Positions 13,300-18,274 of a DNA stretch of 18,274 nt are shown in pieces. The DNA is from DATAEU01 sp046724395 (GTDB lineage: Bacteria > Actinomycetota > UBA4738 > HRBIN12), in NCBI GenBank assembly GCA_046724395.1, contig JBKOWM010000085.1, forward strand, positions 1 to 18,274. Direction: 5' to 3'. The translations under genes and the position numbers were made by a program. The number at the start of each line of letters is the position of its first letter. Positions within the stretch are counted from its first letter, which is position 1. Under the pieces are notes generated by a model. That model did no database searches, was not told the DNA's origin, and saw only the letters and a list, made by a program, of their open reading frames with translations.

Positions 13300-14561
13300 G
13301 GACGCACACCGCCGGCGCCCGTCGTCAGCTGCATCAGCGGCTGCTCGGCCGCGTCGACGTCCAGGGCCTGCGTCAGGTTTCGGGCGCCGAGCGCCGGCTC
13401 CGTGTCCGCGAGGAGGCGCTCGCCATCCTGCGCGAGGACGGGCACATCCTGCCTCAAGCGTCCATCGCCAGGGTCGTCAACGAGATTTCGGATGCCGTCG
13501 TCGGCCTCGGGCCCATCGAGCATCTGCTCAAGGACCCAGACGTGACCGAAGTCATGGTCAACGGGCCGGACGACGTATTCGTGGAGCGGAAGGGGCGGAT
13601 CGAGAGGGTGAGGGGCCGTCTGTTTGAGGGGGAGGAGGCGGTCCTTCACGTGATCGAACGCATCGTGGCCCCGCTTGGCCTTCGGGTCGATGAGTCATCA
13701 CCATGGGTGGATGCTCGACTGTCGGACGGCAGCCGGGTGCACGCGATCCTCCCGCCCCTTTCGCTCTGCGGTCCGGCGCTGAACGTCCGAAAGTTCGCGC
13801 CGATGGCGTTCGTGCCGGAGCGACTTGTCCGCGTCGGCACACTCGGGCCCCGAGCGCTGGCGTTCCTCGCCGCCTGCGTTCGCGGACGGGCGAACATCGT
13901 CGTGTCGGGGGCGACGAGCTCGGGCAAGACCACGCTGCTCGGCGTTCTCTCGACATTCATCTCGCCCGAAGAGCGAATCGTCACCATCGAGGACGCCGCG
14001 GAGCTTCGTCTGGCCAATCCACACGTCCTCGGCCTCGAGTCGCGTCCGGCGAACGTGGAGGGTCGGGGCGAGGTGACCGTGCGCGATCTCGTGCGCAACG
14101 CCCTGCGGATGCGACCAGACAGGATCGTGGTCGGCGAAGTTCGCGGCGGCGAGGCGCTCGACATGCTGCAAGCGATGAACACGGGCCACGACGGGTCGCT
14201 GTCGACCGCGCACGCCAACTCGGCGCTGCATCTGTTGTGGCGGCTCGAAACGATGGCCCTCATGTCGGACGTCGACCTTCCCGTCGAGCACGTCCGGGCG
14301 CAGGTCGCCTCGGCGATCGATGTCGTCGTCCACATGGCTCGTCTTGCCGACGGACGCCGCGTCGTCTCGCAGGTCGCCGCCGTCGACGACCTGCAAAAGG
14401 GTGAACACACCATCCAGACGATCTTCAAATTCCGCACTCGCGGCGGCCGAACCGGCGAGCTCTCGTGCACCGGCGAGCTACCGACCCTTCGTGATGCGCT
14501 CCGCGAGCGCGGAGAGACGCTGCCGTCCGCGTTGTTCGCGCGCGGTGAGGATCGCGCGTGA
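13296..14561 (+). CDS. tadA: TadA/CpaF-type secretion ATPase
   Basis: This 421-residue hexameric secretion ATPase powers assembly of Flp pili at the inner face of the membrane. The N-terminal domain contains the family segment LGPIEHLLKDPDVTEVMVNG (71-90). The ATPase core has Walker A GATSSGKT (205-212), the Asp-box IEDAAELRL (231-239), Walker B with Glu281 in IVVGEVRGGE and the His-box STAHANS (303-309). All catalytic residues are intact. The GTG start at 13296 overlaps the TadZ stop in GTGA; the much longer open frame upstream in this phase is antisense-like noise over tadZ. The next gene overlaps the stop in the same way. It corresponds to Rv3659c in gene order. Confidence 0.95.
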   Translation: MRTHTAGARRQLHQRLLGRVDVQGLRQVSGAERRLRVREEALAILREDGHILPQASIARVVNEISDAVVGLGPIEHLLKDPDVTEVMVNGPDDVFVERKGRIERVRGRLFEGEEAVLHVIERIVAPLGLRVDESSPWVDARLSDGSRVHAILPPLSLCGPALNVRKFAPMAFVPERLVRVGTLGPRALAFLAACVRGRANIVVSGATSSGKTTLLGVLSTFISPEERIVTIEDAAELRLANPHVLGLESRPANVEGRGEVTVRDLVRNALRMRPDRIVVGEVRGGEALDMLQAMNTGHDGSLSTAHANSALHLLWRLETMALMSDVDLPVEHVRAQVASAIDVVVHMARLADGRRVVSQVAAVDDLQKGEHTIQTIFKFRTRGGRTGELSCTGELPTLRDALRERGETLPSALFARGEDRA

Positions 14562-15391
14562 CGAACGCCACCATCGCCGCGATGGCGGCGTTCGCCTGTC
14601 CGTGCATCCTCGCCGTCGCGATCGCCGCTGTCCGCCGGGATGCGGTGATCGCCTTGCTTCCCGGCACGGACGCCGGCCGGTACTCCTCCGCATCGCGCGC
14701 GCCGACGTCGCGGCGCTGGCTGACTTTCGCGTTCGCGATCGGCGGCTGCGCGGTCGGGTTCGTCGTGGGCGGACCGTTCCTTGCCGCGGCGGGAACGATC
14801 GCCTCCGCGCTCGTCCCATCCGTTCGCGCACGCCAGCGCGCCGCCAACGAGGCCGCGGCCCTCGAGGATGGTCTGGCAGAGGCTGTCATGGCGATCGCGG
14901 CGGCTATCCGGGCCGGCCGCTCGATGGTCGGTGCTCTCGACGAGGCAGCGTCGACGGTCTCGCCGCCACTCGGTCCACGACTCGTCGCCTTGGTGGATCG
15001 CGTCTCGCTCGGCGTCCCCGTCGAGCGCGCAGTGGCCGAGCTGGCCGGCTTCGTTCCCGGTTCCGAGGGGCGACTCGTCGCCGCCGTCCTCGGTCTGCAC
15101 CAGCGCTCCGGAGGCGATGCTGCCGGGGTGCTCGATCGAGTGGCGCGGACGCTACGCGAACGGCGGGCATCGGCGCGAGAGGTTCATTCTCTGACGGTGC
15201 AGGCCCGTCTCAGCGGCGCGATCCTCGGCTTCCTTCCGATCGGCTTCTTCCTCTTCCTGTCCGTCACCGCGCGTGCCGAGGTGGACCGCGCGCTCGCGTC
15301 CAGCACCGGCGTCGCCGCCATCGCCGCAGGCCTGACGATGCAGGCGGTCGCGTTCCTGTGGATTCGCCGGCTTCTCCGCGTGGACGTATGA
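14558..15391 (+). CDS. tadB: TadB-like membrane platform protein (T2SSF family)
   Basis: This 277-residue integral membrane protein has hydrophobic segments near 5-25, 55-90, 225-245 and 253-272. The cytoplasmic helical T2SS-F domain lies between them (about 100-220), including EDGLAEAVMAIAAAIRAGRS and the RSGGDAAGVLDRVARTLRER stretch. Such proteins form the inner-membrane platform turned by TadA during pilin extraction. The GTG start overlaps the tadA stop (GTGA), and its own TGA overlaps the next ATG (ATGA), so expression is coupled. It corresponds to Rv3658c. Confidence 0.9.
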   Translation: MTNATIAAMAAFACPCILAVAIAAVRRDAVIALLPGTDAGRYSSASRAPTSRRWLTFAFAIGGCAVGFVVGGPFLAAAGTIASALVPSVRARQRAANEAAALEDGLAEAVMAIAAAIRAGRSMVGALDEAASTVSPPLGPRLVALVDRVSLGVPVERAVAELAGFVPGSEGRLVAAVLGLHQRSGGDAAGVLDRVARTLRERRASAREVHSLTVQARLSGAILGFLPIGFFLFLSVTARAEVDRALASSTGVAAIAAGLTMQAVAFLWIRRLLRVDV

Positions 15392-16218
15392 AGCTGGTCT
15401 TCGTCGCTTCGGCCCTCACGGCCGGCGCCGTGGTCGCGTCGGTCGGTGCAGTGATGCTTCGCGACGCGTCGCTGCTCGCGGGCTTCGAAGCAGTGCCTTC
15501 GCCGCGGCGGCGTCGCTGGCTCGACGAAGTAGGCGCCGCGCCGCTCGTGAGATCCCTCGTCGGGCGGGATCGGCTCCAACCGCTTCTTGACGCCGCCGAC
15601 CGGCCGATCTCATCGGAGCGGGTAGCCGGGACTGTCGTCCTAATCGCCGCCGCGTCCGCCGTCGCCTGCATCGCCGTCGGCGACTCGGCCATCGCCCTTG
15701 CGCCTTTGGTAGCAGGCGCGGTCTTGCGCGCTCCCGTTTTCGTCTTCGCTCGCGCGGCACGACGCCGGCGACGCGCGATCGACCGAGACGTCCCGCTACT
15801 CGTGGATGTGCTCTCGCTCGCGTCGTTCGCCGGGCTCGCACCGCAAGCCGCGCTCCGGCGGGCTGTCGGCGCGATCGACGGTCCACTGGCGGACGTGCTG
15901 TCCGCGGCGCTCATCGACATCGATCTGGGCGCACGTTGGCGCGACCGGCTCGTCCGTCTCGCCGACGGCGTCCCCATCACCGACCTTCGACGGACGATCG
16001 CGCTGCTCGTTCGAACCGAATCCATCGGCGCCGCCACGACAGAGCCGTTCGTGATCCTCGCCGACGAGATTCGCGCGGCGCGGCGGTCGGCCGCGAGCGA
16101 ACGGGCGCGCAAGGCGCCCGTCCAGATGCTGTTCCCGCTCGTGTTCCTCGTCCTCCCCGCGTTCCTCCTCCTCACGGTCGTGCCGGTCCTCGTCGCGACC
16201 CTGGGCTCGATCTGGTAA
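15388..16218 (+). CDS. tadC: TadC-like membrane platform protein (T2SSF family)
   Basis: This 276-residue second platform protein has predicted helices at about 3-23, 80-97, 100-120 and 246-270. The cytoplasmic T2SS-F domain (about 136-245) contains DVLSLASFAGLAPQAALRRA and, later, SERARKAPVQMLFPLVFLVLP, the usual closing motif of TadC proteins. ATG 15388 is the start because it forms an ATGA overlap with the tadB stop; the longer open frame upstream in this phase overlies tadB. It would pair with TadB in the pilus base and corresponds to Rv3657c. Confidence 0.9.
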   Translation: MKLVFVASALTAGAVVASVGAVMLRDASLLAGFEAVPSPRRRRWLDEVGAAPLVRSLVGRDRLQPLLDAADRPISSERVAGTVVLIAAASAVACIAVGDSAIALAPLVAGAVLRAPVFVFARAARRRRRAIDRDVPLLVDVLSLASFAGLAPQAALRRAVGAIDGPLADVLSAALIDIDLGARWRDRLVRLADGVPITDLRRTIALLVRTESIGAATTEPFVILADEIRAARRSAASERARKAPVQMLFPLVFLVLPAFLLLTVVPVLVATLGSIW

Positions 16219-16238
16219 CCGAACAGGAGGTGGAACCG

Positions 16239-16445
16239 TTGTTCATTCGCTGCTACGTGCGTTGGTACGTGGGCGCTCGCACGCGGCTGATCCAGGAGGC
16301 CGCGCAGACCACGGCCGAGTACGCCCTCGTGATTCTGGCCGCCGCGGCCATCGCCGTCGTCCTCATCGCGTGGGCCCGGTCGTCGGGGAAGCTGCCCGCA
16401 TTCTTTGACGACATCATCGATCAGGTGGCGGGAAGCGCCCAGTGA
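16239..16445 (+). CDS. Flp-type pilin (DUF4244-like), small prepilin
   Basis: This 68-residue protein starts at TTG, chosen because AGGAGGT at 16225-16231 is a near-perfect ribosome binding site at correct spacing. The pattern is a short basic leader, then AAQTTAEYALVILAAAAIAV, a hydrophobic helix beginning after the Glu-Tyr pair (27-28). This is the Flp prepilin signature, with the conserved Glu at +5 and Tyr at +6 if cleavage falls after Ala22. Most Flp pilins have Gly at -1, so Ala here is slightly unusual. The strongest ribosome binding site of the operon fits the need for many subunits. It corresponds to Rv3656c by position. No prepilin peptidase gene is in the window. Confidence 0.85.
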   Translation: MFIRCYVRWYVGARTRLIQEAAQTTAEYALVILAAAAIAVVLIAWARSSGKLPAFFDDIIDQVAGSAQ

Positions 16446-16825
16446 CGCGCGTCGACGAGCGCGGCTCGGCGGTCGTCGAGTTCGCGCTCGTCATGCCGCT
16501 ACTGCTCCTCGTCGCGCTCGCTCTCGTACAGGTCGCGGTCATCGGCCGCGACCGGCTGCTCCTCGAGCACGCCGCTCGCGCGGGGGCACGGACGGCGGCG
16601 GTCGAGCCCGCCGACGACGCCGTTCGCGCGGTCGTCTTGCGGGCCGCCGGCCCGCTCCCGGCGACGGAGATCTCGATCGACGTCCGACGTCCGGCCGCGG
16701 GCGGCCAGCCCGTCACGGTCCGAGTGGCGTACGCCGCGCCCGTCGCGGTGCCGTTCGCGGGCTGGCTGGTGCCCTCGTCCGTCGACCTCTCGGCCGAGGT
16801 CACGATGCGTCAGGAGTTCGGATGA
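16442..16825 (+). CDS. tadE: TadE-like minor pilin
   Basis: This 127-residue TadE family protein has the short leader MTRVDERGSA, then VVEFALVMPLLLLVALALVQ, which is the TadE-type prepilin segment with the conserved Glu. The segment EHAARAGARTAAV follows the helix as usual. The remainder is an extracytoplasmic beta-rich region ending at the expected family length. The GTG start overlaps the pilin stop (GTGA) and the stop overlaps the next ATG (ATGA). It is probably a pseudopilin that caps or initiates the pilus, processed by the same peptidase as the pilin. It corresponds to Rv3655c. Confidence 0.88.
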   Translation: MTRVDERGSAVVEFALVMPLLLLVALALVQVAVIGRDRLLLEHAARAGARTAAVEPADDAVRAVVLRAAGPLPATEISIDVRRPAAGGQPVTVRVAYAAPVAVPFAGWLVPSSVDLSAEVTMRQEFG

Positions 16826-17337
16826 TCGGTCCTCCGCGGGGCGAGCGCGGCTCGGTCACGGTGGTCGTCGTCGCGCTGCTCGGTGTCGTGACCGTCGCCG
16901 GCATGGGCGTGGCCGACGCGGCCGCCGCGGTGGCCGCCGCCGCCCGGGCACAGGATGCCGCCGACGCCGCAGCGCTCGCCGCCGCCCAGGAGATGGCGGT
17001 TCCGATGGGCCGGCCGCCCGGCGAGGTCGCGGCGGAGTACGCGGCCCGGAACGGATCCTCGATCGTGTCGTGCAAGTGCGACCCGGCGACGTTGGAGGCC
17101 GTCGTGACGGCGCGGGTGAGCGTGGGGAGGCTACTCCTCTTCCGCGACGATCGCGTCGTGGATGCGTCCGCGCGGGCCGTCGTGAACGTGCCTCAGCCGA
17201 TCGTTGCGCGGGCCGCGGCGGAAGACTCCCCCCTCCGGAGGGCGGCTCCCGATGGTCCTTTCGACGGGGTCACCGGGGTCGGGGCATCGGTGTACCATGC
17301 CCGAACATGGCGGGACGGACGAGATCGAGATCGCTGA
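16822..17337 (+). CDS. TadG-related / Rv3654c-like protein of the Tad cluster
   Basis: This 171-residue protein begins RGERGSVTVVVVALL, the short N-terminal sequence and helix of TadE/TadG-like secreted proteins. It is followed by the diagnostic Ala-rich ARAQDAADAAALAAAQ stretch (about 41-56). The C-terminal half has two close cysteines in CKC. Members of this family sit at the end of actinobacterial Tad clusters (helicase/secretion neighbourhood TadE-like proteins). The last 31 nt overlap the start of the DUF5318 gene, and the Arg/Asp-rich tail after about residue 135 lacks family character. The true stop relationship is an ordinary overlap, not a visible frameshift. Confidence 0.82.
   Translation: MIGPPRGERGSVTVVVVALLGVVTVAGMGVADAAAAVAAAARAQDAADAAALAAAQEMAVPMGRPPGEVAAEYAARNGSSIVSCKCDPATLEAVVTARVSVGRLLLFRDDRVVDASARAVVNVPQPIVARAAAEDSPLRRAAPDGPFDGVTGVGASVYHARTWRDGRDRDR
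17293..17298 (+). promoter_or_regulatory. Possible -10 element (TACCAT) for a leaderless DUF5318 transcript
   Basis: TACCAT lies eight bases before ATG 17307, placing the transcription start within a base or two of the start codon. It falls inside the end of the TadG-like gene. No strong -35 box is seen. It would separate the DUF5318/PBP unit from the Tad operon. Confidence 0.35.
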
Positions 17338-17720
17338 GAGCGGTACCGCGCGGGCGCCGCGCGCTCCTGGCTACGGTGGACTACACGCTGGCCAAGCGCG
17401 CCCTTATCCGCGAAGCTCGGATCGGGCTGAAGTCCCGCGCCGACATCTGCGACGCGCATCCCGAGCTCATCCGGGCGGCAAAGCACGTGGGGGAGCCGAC
17501 ACGCCGAGACTGCCCCGTGTGCGCCAAGGAGAAGCTCGTCCTGCTCGCGTACGTCTACGGGGACGGGCTGCGGGAGGACAACGGACGCGTGTGGGCGCTC
17601 GACAAGGGCCTGGCGATGGCCGCCGATCGCCCGGGGTCGTGGTGCTACGTCGTCGAGGTCTGCACGGCGTGCCAGTGGAACCATCTGACCGAAGCCTTCG
17701 TGGCTCGCTTCGCCGGCTGA
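17307..17720 (+). CDS. DUF5318 family zinc-ribbon-like protein
   Basis: This 137-residue protein contains the DUF5318 core: VDYTLAKRALIREARIGLKS, then ADICDAHPELIRAAKHVGEP and two cysteine pairs, CPVC (69-72) and CTAC (119-122), the second followed by QWNHL. The pairs suggest a zinc ribbon. The family is restricted to actinobacteria and has no proven function. In mycobacteria the homologue Rv0049 stands next to ponA1, and here too a class A PBP follows 108 bp downstream, so a link to wall synthesis or its control is plausible. ATG 17307 is preferred for its leaderless-type promoter; GTG 17376 starts exactly at the conserved VDY and is the alternative. Confidence 0.88.
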   Translation: MAGRTRSRSLRAVPRGRRALLATVDYTLAKRALIREARIGLKSRADICDAHPELIRAAKHVGEPTRRDCPVCAKEKLVLLAYVYGDGLREDNGRVWALDKGLAMAADRPGSWCYVVEVCTACQWNHLTEAFVARFAG

Positions 17721-17813
17721 CGCAGCCGGCAGTCTCTCGGATCGCAAGCACGGCAACCGGAACTCCATACGCACGACGCGCGTCGATCCCGCGTATCCGT
17801 AGTGACCTCTGGG

Positions 17814-17819
17814 TAGAAT
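17814..17819 (+). promoter_or_regulatory. Possible -10 element (TAGAAT) of the second PBP gene
   Basis: TAGAAT matches five of six positions of TATAAT and stands nine bases before the TTG at 17829, again a leaderless arrangement. The -35 region is not recognisable. Confidence 0.4.
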
Positions 17820-17828
17820 CGCCTGGCT

Positions 17829-18274
17829 TTGGCGGTCGACACCGCATCTCGTAAGGGCCCCAAGGATCAACCCGACAAGGGGTCCGGTCGCGCCTCTCAG
17901 GGGCCGGGACAGGAGCAGGAGCAGCGCGGCTTCTTTCGCCGGTACTGGTGGGTGTTCGTCACCGTGCCAGTACTCGGCGCCGTTCTCGTCTTCGCGACGC
18001 TCCTATACGTCTACGCTCACCTGAAGCTGCCGGAGACGCCGCCTCCGCTGCAGACGACGTACATCTATGCGTCGGACGGCAGGCTCATCGGCACGCTGCA
18101 CGCGTCCGTCGACAGGACGATCATTCCGTTCCGCAAGATGCCTCGGTCCGTCCGCAACGCGGTGATCGCCACCGAGGACAGGAACTTCTACTCGAACCCG
18201 GGCTTCGATGCGATCGGGATCCTCCGCGCCGCGTGGACCGATCTCGTGTCCGGCGGCGTCGTCCAGGGTGGCTC
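17829..18274 (+). CDS. Class A penicillin-binding protein, N-terminal part (PonA type), cut by the window edge
   Basis: About 148 codons are visible. A hydrophilic cytoplasmic segment rich in Lys, Gln and Gly is followed by a membrane helix (YWWVFVTVPVLGAVLVFATL). The start of a GT51 transglycosylase domain follows: TYIYASDGRLIGTLH, then the catalytic-Glu motif ATEDRNFYSNPGFDAIGILR and the beginning of the GGSTI motif at the last bases. No ATG or GTG gives a sensible start upstream of the helix, so TTG 17829, nine bases after a TAGAAT box, is proposed as a leaderless start. The position after DUF5318 matches the Rv0049-ponA1 order. The transpeptidase domain lies beyond the window. Confidence 0.88.
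   Translation, partial: MAVDTASRKGPKDQPDKGSGRASQGPGQEQEQRGFFRRYWWVFVTVPVLGAVLVFATLLYVYAHLKLPETPPPLQTTYIYASDGRLIGTLHASVDRTIIPFRKMPRSVRNAVIATEDRNFYSNPGFDAIGILRAAWTDLVSGGVVQGG

Noticed and set aside
17230..17241. Perfect palindrome CCCTCCGGAGGG inside the TadG-like gene
   Set aside because: It has no loop, no T tract and lies within coding sequence; a chance GC palindrome is the likelier explanation than a terminator.
1..18274. CRISPR arrays, insertion sequences, integrases or attachment sites
   Set aside because: No spaced direct repeats, transposase or integrase motifs, or duplicated tRNA ends were found. The only repeats are low-complexity triplets in the PBP tail and gene-family paralogs.

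Overview
This window is about 18.3 kb of very GC-rich DNA. Gene order and families point to Actinomycetota. A seven-gene tight-adherence (Tad/Flp) cluster follows the order known from Mycobacterium tuberculosis Rv3660c-Rv3654c. A DUF5318 gene sits directly in front of a ponA-type penicillin-binding protein, as in Rv0049-Rv0050. A HAD-IB phosphatase of the Rv3661 type is nearby. Start codons include many GTG and TTG, and several promoters look leaderless. Lineage below phylum cannot be fixed from the sequence; an uncultured soil or environmental actinobacterium is a reasonable guess.

Layout. (1) 1-4074 looks like accessory metabolism. Two tandem paralogous alpha/beta-hydrolase epoxide hydrolases lie behind a strong promoter flanked by two copies of a palindromic operator, and two dihydrofolate-reductase/RibD-like proteins follow. 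(2) 4075-4413 has no convincing gene. It ends in a nested hairpin next to a selenocysteine tRNA gene (anticodon UCA) on the minus strand. (3) A HAD-IB phosphatase (plus strand) converges on a minus-strand operon of three overlapping genes: ECF sigma factor, a very large membrane anti-sigma factor with RseB/LolA-like extracytoplasmic sensor domains, and a membrane-anchored M15 peptidase with an additional FtsX/MacB-like extracytoplasmic domain. (4) A small hypothetical protein separates this operon from a bifunctional class A penicillin-binding protein (9815-12034) with a low-complexity Thr/Gly tail. (5) 12241-17337 is the Tad pilus operon: TadZ, TadA/CpaF, TadB, TadC, Flp-type pilin, TadE-like and TadG/Rv3654c-like. 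Most junctions are 4-bp overlaps, so translation is probably coupled. (6) 17307-17720 is a DUF5318 zinc-ribbon protein, followed by the 5' part of a second class A penicillin-binding protein cut by the window edge.

Taken together, the right two thirds is a cell-envelope locus: two peptidoglycan synthases, a predicted peptidoglycan peptidase under what looks like a dedicated sigma/anti-sigma switch, and a surface pilus machine. The least conventional parts are the sigma/anti-sigma/peptidase operon with its fused sensor architecture, the isolated selenocysteine tRNA, and the paired operators in front of the epoxide hydrolases.
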